DNA of 61,788 nucleotides, taken from NCBI GenBank assembly GCA_002081555.1, contig MZNV01000072.1:1-61788 (forward strand), given 5' to 3'. The DNA comes from Protostelium mycophagum (taxonomy: Eukaryota; Evosea; Variosea; Protosteliida; Protosteliaceae). The position numbers were made by a program, and so were the translations under genes. Shown one piece after another: positions 22,488 to 33,842 of the stretch; positions within the stretch are counted from its first letter, which is position 1; every line of letters starts with the position of its first letter. The notes beneath the pieces are model-generated. The model saw only the letters and a list, made by a program, of their open reading frames with translations, ran no database searches and was not told the origin of the DNA.

Positions 22488-23351
22488 CACTTCTTTGTCG
22501 GTGAAAAATTGTCTTCACCCACACACGGAAGTTGTGCGCGGCAGTGGCCGCGGCAACCACGGGTGGAATTTTCCCTTTTTCACAAAAGAAATTTCTGCCG
22601 TGAATGACACCAATATTTGCGTAACGGTTGTGTACACAAGAAGATTCGTTTGACACTGATTTGAAAATTCAAGCAGCGGTTCCATACAGGTTAGCACGCC
22701 AATGTAGATCTAAAGACCATCCATTTCAGGCTTAAATCCATATTGTTCCTCATTTTTGTGGTTCCTCTGAGCTCGTATCCACCAAATACACTAACAAGTG
22801 TATTGGGTGCCAGGGATAACAAATGTGTCCTTCTTTTCGCATAAAGACTGCGTCTGTACACGGTATAAAAGCTACATTTCTTCAAAGGTGGTTATTAATC
22901 TTTCATGGCAGATAATCATTGTTGATTAATAGTCACAGAATGATCGTGCTGACGTGCAATTTTGGTTATTGAAATTCGAATTAAAGAATGAATACTGAAA
23001 TTGCTGAAATCTCCATATTATATTTGTGTTGTAAATATTATTCTCCAGTCCATAATCAACCTAAAAATAGAGTATGGCAGGTGTAGCCGAATCTTTGTTG
23101 ACATCTAAAGGAACCTACCCTGACCTGGTCACCGACCTTGGCCAAAAAACCGGCGTGTTGCCAAAAGAAAAATATAAATGTGTCTTGGAAGAGACAGTCT
23201 ATGTTTATCTCACAGCGTTGTAGTTCATATACCAACAACTGATTCAACAACATTCTGGGATCTCAGGTCCCGTTGTTTCTTTCGGTCCTGTGCACGGTGA
23301 CATGATGACGTGTACAACTCTGCCGATACGTAACACGGCCTATATAAAATC
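22488..23351 (+). other. Long intergenic region with a short ORF
   Basis: Upstream of the glucanase and downstream of the RING gene. The only candidate is a 49-codon plus-strand ORF (23074-23223), listed separately. The rest shows no coding pattern. Confidence 0.4.
23074..23223 (+). CDS. Short ORF, 49 aa, hypothetical
   Basis: ATG at 23074 to TAG at 23221, beginning MAGVAESLLTSKGTYPDLV. Composition looks protein-like, but the stop is the TAG of a GCGTTGTAG string, the intron-type motif seen throughout the window. It might therefore be a first exon or chance. No family recognised. Confidence 0.2.
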   Translation: MAGVAESLLTSKGTYPDLVTDLGQKTGVLPKEKYKCVLEETVYVYLTAL

Positions 23352-24540
23352 TCATGCATCATGATGACCTCTCAAAAGAAATGATGAATTATCGACAGCA
23401 TAAATATCTATTTTCACAAGAGTAGCCGCCGGTCCCGTGTGGAACAACACATCATGTGGTGGTAATATTCCTGTGATGAAGTACACCTCGATATCTTCAT
23501 TTGACTTCCTATCTCCATAATACTTCAGAACCTCTTCTGCAGTTCTCCATGATGACTCACCTGATGTAATGATTCGATCCTCACTCCACAGATGGGACAT
23601 TTATTTGATAGCTTAGGAGCGCAGTTGTGGCAGACCACGAAATGGGCACAAGGCAAGATGAGTGTGTCTATCTTTTGTTGCATACAGGCCACACTGTCTT
23701 GTGTCATGACGGCAAAGAAGATGTGAGGGCACGTACCAATCATTGAATTGATTTGATGACCGGCTGTTCATCTGCTGTTCTATCTTCTCTAAGGCTGTTT
23801 CTGTAGCTTGGTCTGCCACTTTTCTACTCCGTTGTGTGAGGTCTTTAAGTTCGCTGACTGATAAGCTCTTTATGTCCTTTCCTTCCATCGCACACAATCT
23901 CGCCTTAAGTTCGTCTACTTTCTGTTGGAGATTTTCTATGATCTATATGATTTCAGATGATTGCTGTCATCGGTTGGATCTGACCATTTTTTGATTCTTT
24001 AATTCCTCTCGATGTCGTAATTCCTCAGCCAACATCTGGAAGTGATTGGGTAATATGTGTTGTGAAGCTTCCTGGCAGGTGAGAATCTGCCTCTGTTCTC
24101 GTAGAAGCCCAAATCGTCCGTCATCCACAAGTGTCCATAATGAAGTTATATATAAACGTCTGTTCTGAGGAAATGGCTCCCACTGCGCTTTCTCCAGCTC
24201 AGAATCCAAAAGTATGTACTATCAGGGATCAATAAAGATGAAGATCTCCCGCGTATCGAATGATATGAGGTAGAGGTGCTACGAACTGAGTCAAAACGAT
24301 TATTTCCCACCTTATATTCTATATTAGTGTAGGATGGAAGTATTACAGTTGCCGACCAGACAAAACAGCCTGGTTCCACACGTAGAGGAACAGCCCTACT
24401 CACGTCCCACTCTGTAAAACCTCTAAGGAAACAGTTTTGACCATCTTTGACGTACCTCCAAGTTCTCTACATGATCCAGTGATATAAACAAGCTCACCAA
24501 AGAGTGTCCTAACGTGTACGTTGAATATGATAGAGCTCAT
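23352..24540 (-). CDS. CBM20 starch/glycogen-binding, coiled-coil, RING-finger protein
   Basis: Starts MSSIIFNVHVRTLFGE and reads directly into a CBM20 module: VYITGSCRELGEWD, VWSATVILPSYTNIEYK, then WEPFPQNRRLYI after an intron. No signal peptide, so it is cytosolic. The middle is helical and charged (EELRHREELKNQK, a coiled coil). The C-terminal part is a RING finger, C-x2-C-x11-C-x-H-x3-C-x2-C-x7-C-x2-C (CVACMQQ...LPCAHFVVC...CPIC), restored by splicing FND to CVAC. RING fingers of this type are E3 ubiquitin ligases; CBM20 binds alpha-glucan. A glycogen-directed E3 is inferred. The exact 3' exon after RIESLHQ is less certain (it continues VYFITGILPP). Confidence 0.8.
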
Positions 24541-25036
24541 CAGAGTCGTGTGATTTAATATTAATGAGGACTGAAAGAATGGAGACGGCGCATGCTCTTG
24601 CCAAAGCCAGCAACGACCTTAATTGCCAGGAGAATACGGGGCGAAACTTGCATTTCGAGAAATCCACAAAATTCCCCGCCTTCTGACGTTTTTACATCAA
24701 AAATCATGTTATCCGCTTTTCACTATCCAAACTTCCCGTCACCCTTTTTGGCGGTCATGAGAAAGACGAGTGTTCTGTGGTTGGATAAATAAATTCGTGA
24801 TAATTATGGCTATTTATTGTGCGTACAGCAGACTCGACGTGTCTTAAAATAGAAGTGTGATATCGTCGTTGGTGCGTACTTAGTGCGTACAATTCGGAAA
24901 AGTCGAACGTGAAAGCCCCCCATGGAGCCCGAAGTTAATTCCTCGGAAAAGAAGGTTACGCCGAGTGGGATGACTCGTTGTAGATGGTCGCAAGAAAAGT
25001 GGGCACGGAAGGAATGTCACCAAGACACCACATCTC
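24541..25036. promoter_or_regulatory. Divergent promoter region
   Basis: About 500 bases between the starts of the RING gene (minus) and the GT8 gene (plus). It contains a 66-codon plus-strand ORF from ATG 24592 (MLLPKPATTLIARR...) with no recognised domain, and GCGTAC repeats near 24820-24890. The ORF could be real but I have no support for it. Confidence 0.4.
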
Positions 25037-26314
25037 ATGGCAATTTGTAGCAGCCTGCGAAGTGTCGTTCTATTCACTGCTTTTGTGATCCCTCTGTTGG
25101 TCCTATTATTTAATAGACCTTCGGACACTCGAGTTTACACGGAACACCTCACCCAAAATGAAGAAATCAAACGACAAAATCCCACAGTATTTGCAACAGT
25201 CATACGAAACGAGATTCAGAGTTTGGGAAGAGCGGTGATGTTGGTGGATTCTGCGCGGTGTGCTGGAAACAAGTTCCCATTCGTGATTTTCATCATGGAA
25301 AATGAGGAAACTAAAAGGTTGGTGATCACAAATGAACAGAAGGCATTGTTGGAAGAATTGAGTATCAAGATGGTGTGGATAAAGGAAGAGAGATCACTCA
25401 CTGAGAAGTTGTGAGTTGTCAATGAGATTCTGAAGGATGGTTGTTCATAGTGATCAGAGATTTCACATGGAACAAGCTGAGCCTCTTCAACCAGATAGAA
25501 TACGACAAGATCATCTTCGTAGACTTACACCTACAATTTTTAAGACATGCCAATACACTGGCAGATTTTCCTGGCTTCGCCGTACGTCTCATTTTCCTCT
25601 CCATTTTCTTACATCTTACCGCAGGTTTCTTCGGGCACATGTTCTCCCTGTATAAATAAAGAATGGGATATAGACACAAGCGTGATGGTCATCACACCCT
25701 CATCACAGACATTCCACAAGCTCATGTCATTCGCGGTGAGTCTCGTTGTAGATTCAGCGTCGACCATCTACAACTCGAGATTCATGGAAAACAGAAGAAC
25801 AGCACCGCCAACATCACAAGTGATCGAGATCTTCTGTGGAATTTTTACAAAAAATCTCGAGTAGAAGTCCCTTACTATTTTTCCAATCTATATAACATGG
25901 GACTGCAGAGCTGCGTATGCGAGTCCAATCGAGTGAGAGATTGGGACTATGTACAGATAGGTGATGACATGTCATGACGTTTTTGACATCTGACATGTGA
26001 CAGCACAGTGGGTCTGTGTGGGGGAAGACAAACCTTGGCATGCTAAATTTAGAACAAAACCGAAGTCGTGGGGAGAGCAGGCAAAAAAAGTCGAACAATG
26101 CAAGGTATTCCATTTGACAATCTACAACTATGTAATCTTGAAATATGTGAAGTTTTCGTCACGGTGAATACCGAGCGATTCACGGTAGCTGTCGGCGTTG
26201 CCATGCAAATTAGCTTAGTGACCACAGGAACACTTAGGGTATCAGTACCATAATAGAGTCAGTGAATTATCACGAAAGTACGGTCTTTGGATCAACGCAG
26301 TTATAGAGGAATGA
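25037..26314 (+). CDS. GT8-like glycosyltransferase, type II membrane protein
   Basis: Short cytosolic N-terminus, then a membrane anchor (VVLFTAFVIPLLVLLF). A GT8/glycogenin-like fold follows: NPTVFATVIRN, DFTWNKLSLFNQIEYDKIIFVD (the IIFVD sits where the DxD region belongs but reads DLH rather than DAD), DTSVMVITPSSQTFHKLM, RDLLWNFYKK, and the C-terminal VCVGEDKPWH. Ends YGLWINAVIEE at 26314. Exons are split by introns at 25411 (approximate), 25582, 25736-25779, about 25960 and 26105. The first of these junctions does not join cleanly in my reading. Probably Golgi-located; donor sugar unknown. Loss of the second Asp of DxD is odd for an active enzyme. Confidence 0.65.
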
Positions 26315-26470
26315 AGAGGATTTTGAAACAATTTGTCGACATTAACTGACGTGGCATCTGAAAAAAGAATGTGCACAATATCTACATCGTCTACAACGCT
26401 CATGAAATGACATGGCTGATTCATCATTGTCATTGATCAGACATTTATTCGCCATTCGCATTCGCCTTCT

Positions 26471-26725
26471 TCACTGCTTGTTAGTGTGGGCATGCTTCGC
26501 CTTTCCTTTATCCTCTGTCCAGGAGCTCTTGTCCTTCTCCATGTTAGGGTTTCCTGCGGCTTCATTCTCTTCGGAATGTCTCTGGTCGATCTGCTTGTTG
26601 GTGACGTCAGCGGCAAATCCCTTGATGTCCTCTTGAGTGTTAGCGATCTCACTCTGATTTCCCAGAATGTGACCTCCTCCTGTAGTCGTGCCGGTGTATG
26701 CCTCGTTAGAAGTTGATGTCGCCAT
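26471..26725 (-). CDS. Small hydrophilic protein, 84 aa
   Basis: Single-exon ORF from ATG (CAT at 26723-26725), beginning MATSTSNEAYTGTTTGGG, with Asn, Thr, Glu, Lys and His throughout and ending KAKHAHTNKQ. It has no hydrophobic core and is predicted disordered by eye, like small stress or LEA-type proteins. It lies between the convergent GT8 gene and the MFS gene. No family recognised. Confidence 0.6.
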   Translation of the reverse strand: MATSTSNEAYTGTTTGGGHILGNQSEIANTQEDIKGFAADVTNKQIDQRHSEENEAAGNPNMEKDKSSWTEDKGKAKHAHTNKQ

Positions 26726-26966
26726 GCTGCATCATTAGAAACGGTTCATGGAAGCTAAAGAGGTCGTCACCTTGAGTTCGTTTGTTTTGTTGGTTTTGAA
26801 AGAGTGTGGATCAATCGTGTTGAAAGACAGGTGTACTTGACATTTTTACGCGCCTTCAAAAACAACGAGAACGCCGTACTCATTTCTTCGTTTATTTGTT
26901 AAATCTGGGTTCTCCAAGTTGAGCCCAGTATCTATAGCAGTTATCTCGCTCCAAAGTTGTTATCTT

Positions 26967-29485
26967 TCACACAGAATCTTCTTCTAAAGAGGGAGACAGA
27001 AGTTGGTGATCCTGGTGGATTTCAAAATTCGCGCATCTACAACTGCATCTACAATGGTACGTACGTCTAACTTGGGCATTTGGAAAAGTTTAGAACCCAC
27101 AATCACCACCGCGAAGAGAGCAGCACCAAATAGGTACATGCCAGCCAAGATTAGAAAGCAGGTGCGCAGCCCCAACACCTGCTCACGTCATTCTGACGTC
27201 ATCATATTCGAATGAAGTTTTTGTACAATGGCTGGCATCTTTGCTGCAAGCAAAACGGATAAGCACATCACACTCTTTGCAGTTGCAACAAAGCGGATTT
27301 CATGTCATGGCTTTTTTTAGTGGATTTTCCAAAATATATATTTCACGTGTAAAATGAGATCTTTACCCCATCAAGAGCACTGAAGCCAATAGCACCAGCA
27401 CTGGCACCTATAGAGAAAGAAAAATTGATTAGTCCAGTCGCTGCAGAGTCGAACCCTTCCCCAATATCCTTCATTATAATTCTATTCAATTCTGGGAGCT
27501 GGAGAATAAATTCAACACAAAACAATCTTCTCCACAAACGCGCGAATTCCGTGAAAATTCTCTGAAATCTCACATTGAAGATTTCCCGCCAAAAAATAAG
27601 GTTTAAAATTCATCCTCACCAGAGGGGCGTTTACAACGGCTGTCCCGAATAGAAATAAGAAGAAGAAGACGGTGGCGGCCCAAGTGCTTGGCACCATGAT
27701 GAGTGGTAGCACTAGCCCGGCTAAGATGCACGCGGCAAAGATCAAATGTCCCCGGAACGGAGGGTAATTATCGGAGGCCCAGCCCATTCCCATGGAGCCA
27801 ATGACCCATCCTGCCGTGGAGACGGCAAATATGATACCTGTCAGATTCATTTGACATCTACCATATCTTGTGAAGACTTTGAGAGAGGTTTCTCTGCACG
27901 ATATCATAATGCAATTGTTACGGTTACTAACGAAAGATACACAAAAACAACGTTGTAGACGTACCTATCCAGACAGGAGTGAGCCCGAACGTCGCATTGA
28001 AATAAATCGGGAGGAGCGGTTCTAAAGCTCCAGGACCAGATTGTGTGATGGCAGTGAGAGCAGCGATGACCAGCACCTTTTCGGTGAAACTTCAGTGAAA
28101 GTTGGGACTACAACGAGACAACTGACCTTGGGGTGTTTTAGAATGATCCAGGAGGATTTTTTTGAAACTTTTGGTACCACGCCGTTGTCTACGACCGTTA
28201 ATCTTCCGATTTTAAATTTTGAAATTAAAAACAAATAATCACCTTTGAGTAATGCTCTGGCAACCCCATCTACAAATAGAAGAAGGCTCACTATTAAGAA
28301 TGGCGCCCTCTTGTCGTTTCCGCTCAATTCGAAAATCGTCCCGCCGAAAAAGGGACCTAAAAGTCCACCCAGCTTGAAATTTCAGCGAAATTTCTTGAAA
28401 AGTCAGACCCTCACCCCAGAAGCCGAGAACATCAGACCCAGATAAATCCCTGAAAAATTGGGTGAAGAGAATTGTGTTTACGTACCTTGCTCGTGCTCCT
28501 TGAAAGAGGTTGATATCAAGACCATCCCAGCAGTCCAAGTCAGATTTGAACATACTCCTGATGACGTCATCACATGTCATCATGACACGTGATGACACTC
28601 ACCTTGCAAAAATCTCGCAGCACACAGAGCCGCATAGTTCGGAGCGAAAGCGAAGCCAATACTGGCCACCTAGTCTATAAGCAGAGCTATATATAGATTG
28701 TAAATATGTATAATATATATAGAGAATATAAATTGTACGGCTCTGCCACAAAGAATGATGATGAGTCATCATATTCACATGATATCAAAATACTCAGAGG
28801 AGCAGTGATTTTGGGTCACCTCTATCACGACCACACTGGCCAGCATGGAGACCCTCCTTCCTAATACATTCACGAGGTAAATGCACAGAGGTGTACTCAG
28901 CAAGTACGCTACCATTGTTAGTTTTACATAGAGACGATCTTTTCACAGCACACATTGTTTTTAGACTTGACTTCTGCATATCTGCCCTTCAAGTCTACCG
29001 CAGCCAGGACATACAAGATGATAATGTTGGAAGTATAAAACAAATGGTAAATAAAATCCTTATAAAAAAACCTATTGGGTAAGATGCAAATAGTATTCCA
29101 ATTTGAAACTGCATAAATTTAATCAAAAATTTAAAATTTGAATTCAAAATTCAAAAAAACGTACCTGATCGAGATGCAACTCTCCGGCGACAAAAGGTAA
29201 GATGGGGATGACTATGGAGTAAAAGACGAGGTCTAAAAAGACCGCCACGATGACGACCCAAGCGGCCACTTTATTTGAGCTCCTCCAATCTGCATTCGTT
29301 GGTCAGGTTAGATGATCACAGATTCGTACAATCAAAGATAGACATGAAGATGGAGACGTGCCCTGATTGATGACATGGTGTGTCTTGATCTCAGGAGATC
29401 CCTCATCTTCTTTCACATCTTCTGTGACTGCCTCCGTCACATCTTCTATGAAATGATTATGTTCATCCTGTGTGCTCCTCCTCAT
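26967..29485 (-). CDS. Major facilitator superfamily transporter
   Basis: Multi-exon protein with about 12 hydrophobic segments. A soluble acidic N-terminus (MRRSTQDEHNHF...) is followed by AAWVVIVAVFLDLVFYSIVI (TM1), YLLSTPLCIYLV with LGRRVSML (loop 2-3 motif A), SIGFAFAPNYAALCAARFLQ, GLLGPFFGGTIFE, FLIVSLLLFVDGVARALL, IIFAVSTAGWVIGSMGMGWASD, AATVFFFLFLFGTA, LINFSFSIGASAGAIGF and CFLILAGMYLFGAALFA, ending ...LSPSLEEDSV. The pattern is that of DHA1/vesicular-amine-like exporters; substrate unknown. The first intron begins GC (donor at 29361). The start codon is 86 bases from the divergent PUS4 start. Confidence 0.8.
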
Positions 29486-29571
29486 GTTGTGTATGTATCG
29501 CAGACCCGACAAGGAAGATCGCTTTACAACGGATCAAATCGCATCTCAAATCTGCATTTTTTCGCCATCAC
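29486..29571. promoter_or_regulatory. 86-bp bidirectional promoter
   Basis: Only 86 bases separate the start codons of the MFS gene (minus, 29485) and the pseudouridine synthase gene (plus, 29572). All core promoter signals for both must lie here or within the coding ends. Confidence 0.6.
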
Positions 29572-31203
29572 ATGAACGGAATCGTTGGCATCATCAAACC
29601 AGCAGAATGGACTTCTAGAGACTGTTGTAATGTCAGTCTTTGATAAGTGGAGTAATCAATGTTAACTTTGAATAGAAGATCAAATACTTGTTGAGGCAGA
29701 GAAACGGAGGTAGAATTGTTCCTGTAGGTCACGGTGGCACATTGGACCCTTTTGCCACTGGTGTTTTGGGTGAATTACTTTATAACTTTAAGGTCATAAA
29801 TGAAGTGATTGTTATGTTGAACCAAAATGACACACAAGTTATCCAAATCTCATGATGAGGGAATTGTGATGATTTCTTGGAAGACAAAACACTCAGACAA
29901 ATATTTTTCAATCATCTTATTCGAAGAAAGATCTTCACAATAATTGCCTGAAAATACTCAGCTATTGGAGTTGGAACGGGTTGCAAAACGTTACAGCAAT
30001 TTCTCAGCGGCGAGAAGGTATAGTTATAATAATTTTATTTATTAAATTTTATGTTTGCCAAAAATGGAACAAAACTCTTTACATTCCAGTGGTTTGTTTA
30101 CATTTTTTTCTGTCGATCGATCTACAATTGCAGTTGAAAAATCAAAATTAAATTGATTTTTACAGAAATATATTGTCAAGGGAAAATTAGGCCAAGAGAC
30201 GGACACACAAGATCCCACCGGAAAAGTAGATGAAATTTCATCAAAATTTCACTGACATTTCAGGTGATAAAAGAGATGCCATATGATCACGTGAACAGAG
30301 AGGTGATCCTACAGAACCTGAAGAAATTTCAAGGAAATATCACTCAAATACCGCCAGCGTGAGTTGACGTCTCAAAAACATGAAACCTATATTTTCATTC
30401 CTTTAAAATTGTAGATCTCATCACGTGACTCCGTCGAATATTCACCGAAATTTCACGATTGTGAAAATCCATTGAAATTTCTAGTTACTCGGCATTACGT
30501 GTAGATGGTGTGAGGTCATACACAGCCATTAGGAAAGGTATATCACTCGAACTACAACCTAGAAGTATTACGATTCAGGTGATCTACACAGTACTTTTTG
30601 CGAAATTTCACTGAAAATCCCAGTCTATCGAACTGCTAGAATTCGAGCCCCCATATTTCTCTGTGAGTATTTTTATATCAATAATTTTTGTTTATAATTT
30701 TTATTGAAAATCAACCTTACGAAATTTCTCAAAAATAAATTTATTTATTGTGGTAATATGATACATATATTTATATTTTTATAGTTGGAACTGTTAGTCT
30801 CATCAGGAACATACGTGAGGACAATTGTAAACGATCTTGGTAAAGAGATGGGAACCGTGGCACACGCACACGAATTAGAGAGGACACAAGTGGTGAGTAT
30901 GTCACGGTTTCTTACCGTATTCTTGCGTTAACAATACGCCCTTACAGCAGATTGTGAATTTTCTGATCTCCCATTTGCATGTCACATGCATCGCATTAGT
31001 GAGCAAATCACACCGACATCATGCAGGGAATGCTAAAGAAAGAAGACTGCCTTCCGTCACATAAATGGACAGACACCGAGCAGATCATCGAAGCTTTAAG
31101 AAAATGGCGGGATTGGGAGGACCGGTTCTTGCAGAAGAGAAAGAAGGACTCTTTTGATGAGATGTTCCCGAGGAGGGGTTTCTCCTCACAGTTTGGAAAA
31201 TAA
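29572..31203 (+). CDS. PUS4: tRNA pseudouridine synthase, TruB/PUS4 family
   Basis: Exons spell out the TruB fold in order: MNGIVGIIKPAEWTS, VGHGGTLDPFATGVL (catalytic Asp in GTLDP), KYIVKGKLGQETDTQD, QNLKKFQGNITQIPPAYSALRVDGVRSY, LEFEPPYFS, SSGTYVRTIVNDLG, AHAHELERTQVGML. Families of this type make pseudouridine 55 in the T-loop of tRNAs. The C-terminal extension is basic and charged (FLQKRKKDSFDEMFP). The stop TAA lies inside AAAATAAAAATAA, so a polyadenylation-like signal overlaps the stop. Introns include ones rich in GAAATTTC repeats (for example 30215-30262). Confidence 0.88.
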
Positions 31204-31382
31204 AAATAATCCTCGAATAAATATATTCTTCATATATTGATTTATTTACGACCACATTCGTGTGCATGCATCATGCCTTCAGTTGCCACACTAGCACAAA
31301 AAGTCTCGATTAGACCTGCTGAATTCAACTGTGATTAGTGTGCCTCAGAAATACAGAAAAACCTTTGAAAAAACCAAATTAT

Positions 31383-33688
31383 ATGATTGCTTCGGTCTAC
31401 AAACAATTAGAACAAAACAGTCCCGAGCGGATTTTCAAACCAGTAAACATTTGGCATTTCCGAGGAGATACAAACCACAAGTTTGCAGAACATGCACAGT
31501 TATGATTCAGGCTGATCAGGTTGTGATCGGCTCATGCAGTGAACCATAGACAGTGGTGACAATCGTAGAAAATTTCATTTTCACAGGAAACACATAGTGC
31601 CACGGAGAAGGGTGTCAGATTTATGTCAGATTGAACACCGAGACACCACTTCAAACCTTGCCGAAGAGCAGATCACAATGATACAGGCTGATCGCTTTAT
31701 AGAGGTCAGGTGCAGCTCACTCAATGTTTTCTCATGATCACAGCTCATTCTCGCTGGTGATTTCTCAATGTTGAGAGAAGTACTCGAACAGCTCCCGAGA
31801 GACGATTGGAACTTGTTGGCTGATCACATGACGAACCTCTTTGAAGAGATCGATCCATTAATACTCATTGATTGGACACATACTCAAGGTGATGCGAGTG
31901 AGTCGTCTTCTCCCGTTGACTGACTCTGATCGTGATCCAATAGAATCGAATGAAGAACAGGATCCGCTCAAATACTTCGCGGATATGTGTGTAATGCGCC
32001 ACCTCTTTAGCGGAACGACCTTGCGTTTCTTGAGGATCATGATCAAACCAGCATATCAGCTCGCACAAGGATTACATGAGAACATAAAGGTCAGAGATCA
32101 TCCATCATTATTCCGATGTGTCAAATGAACATTTCAGACTGAACAACTCAGGAGGATAGTGAAGAATGGAAGAGTGCCATCTGCGAGATCATCATCACTT
32201 TCTATGATGCCCACAGAAAGAGCTTACTGGAAGACACCCCAGCGTAAGTATAGGAATACATCCACGTCTTTTAATGTGATCGATCTCCTGCATGATCGTG
32301 TCATCTATTGATAGATCGTTAATATATTACAGGCAGCTGCGTAAGTCTGCAACATGTAATTATGAAATACAAGGACATGGTGACGAGACGGTCAGCCAAA
32401 CTCTTTTCTTTTTCATTGAAAAGGTAGCACTACCCCTCTTACAGCACCCAGACAAGATCGGATTAGACGAGCCTGATTGTGAGCATCATCACACCGATGA
32501 TTTATTGACGAGTTGTAGATGAGAGACCTGACAAACTACAACGACTACTCGATGCTGTTGCAGATGTGGCAAAACACTTGGGTGATGTTAGAAGCAACCC
32601 ACAGCCGGAGCCTTTTGGACCTACCCTTCTACAACTAGCCAACAAGCTCGCAATTGCTGAGACGGAGTTTTTCGACAGAGAGGATGTGGATTTGCAGCTA
32701 AGAATATGGAAGAGTTCCGTGAGTGTGTACACTGATGACGTCATATTTCGTAATCATGCTCCGGCACCACAAAAAATCGCGGTTGTTAACGTGAACAGCA
32801 CATGCCGATTGCGAAGAAAGTCAGGGAATATCAAAGATCCATCAGAGCATTATTGAACGGCAAATCACTCTGCGATTCGCCCAGTCTCGGATCTCAGGTG
32901 GCTATTTTTAGAACCATTCTTCTGTACACTTTTCAACTTGAAAGATCTGACAGCTCCAAGCAGGGGGACATGGAGCCGTCTGATTTACTCGCGAAAATAA
33001 ACGATAAAAGGTGGAAGTTAATGAAGAAAGAGAACGGTATCTCAATATATCAATTGAAGACAGAAGTGAGTGTCTCGTTGTAGTGGGAAGATATTGATGG
33101 AGAAAGGGTGTGTGCACCAAGGTCGAAGCGGAGAGATCCGGGGATGTCAAGACGATCATCACGAAACTGTGGGCGGAGATCTTCGGCCACCCCACCATGC
33201 TGGTATCCCATTTTTATTTTAGAAATGGCTGACTCTGATAGGACTTGAAAGTTCAAGAGTTGAGAGAAGATTTTAAAATCATAAGCTATAGAGTGAAATT
33301 TCCATTTCCATTTTCGCCCCGTTGCTCTTCTGTCATGACTGCGCTTCATCTCAACAAAGACGAGGCGTTTGTCACTTCCCTCTCCAGCGATGAGAAGACA
33401 CTCTCCGGCCACCAGTTGTGGCGTGTACTTTGTGAGTGATGACGTCATCATGAGAGGTCTGATGGCGTTGTAGTGAGTGGAAGTCATGTGGAACGTATCA
33501 AGGATGACAGGGTCAAGATCACATTGGTGGCACATGGTGATCCGACGGGAAGCATTCCACAATGGGTGAGTGCATACGTCTGGACAGACATCTGATTGCA
33601 CTTGCAGATCGTAACCGGATTTCAAAATCAGCAAGCGAAGACAATGTTGAAAATGATTGTTGCGGCGTCAGAAGAGATCAAACAATAA
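31383..33688 (+). CDS. RasGAP-like domain fused to a START domain
   Basis: ATG 31383 opens MIASVYKQLEQNSPERIF. A helical RasGAP-like region follows: ILAGDFSMLREVLEQL, LFEEIDPLILIDW, MRHLFSGTTLRFLR, AICEIIITFYDAHRKSLL, ETVSQTLFFFIEKVALPLL and KLQRLLDAVADVAKHLG. The loop expected to read LFRG (arginine finger) reads LFSG, and the FLRxxxPA motif is degenerate, so GAP activity is doubtful. The C-terminal third is a lipid-binding START domain: DKRWKLMKKENGISIYQ, FKIISYRVKFP, SGHQLWRVLLSGSHVE, KITLVAHGDPTGSIPQW. Introns are 41-120 nt; that at 33432-33473 contains TGATGACGTCATCA and ends CGTTGTAG. Likely a membrane-lipid-linked scaffold. The 5' exon is the least certain. Confidence 0.65.
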
Positions 33689-33842
33689 ATGTAGCCTACA
33701 TTGAAGCGTTCTTTGTCAAAATTGGACCGGAACACTCGTCGATGTGAAAAAAAATACAGTTAATTCACATTAATTTACGATAGAGGTGAAATGCTGTTCT
33801 CTTTATGAAAAGACACCCTGAATAGTTGTTTTTATTAATAAC

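Noticed and set aside
25736-25751. A 16-nt intron GTGAGTCTCGTTGTAG
   Set aside because: Splicing it out leads to stops. The frame is kept only by the longer 44-nt intron 25736-25779, so the string is a donor plus motif, not a whole intron. The same holds at 33066 and 45534.
27003-27215. Plus-strand ORF opposite the MFS gene
   Set aside because: Shadow of the transporter's C-terminal exons.
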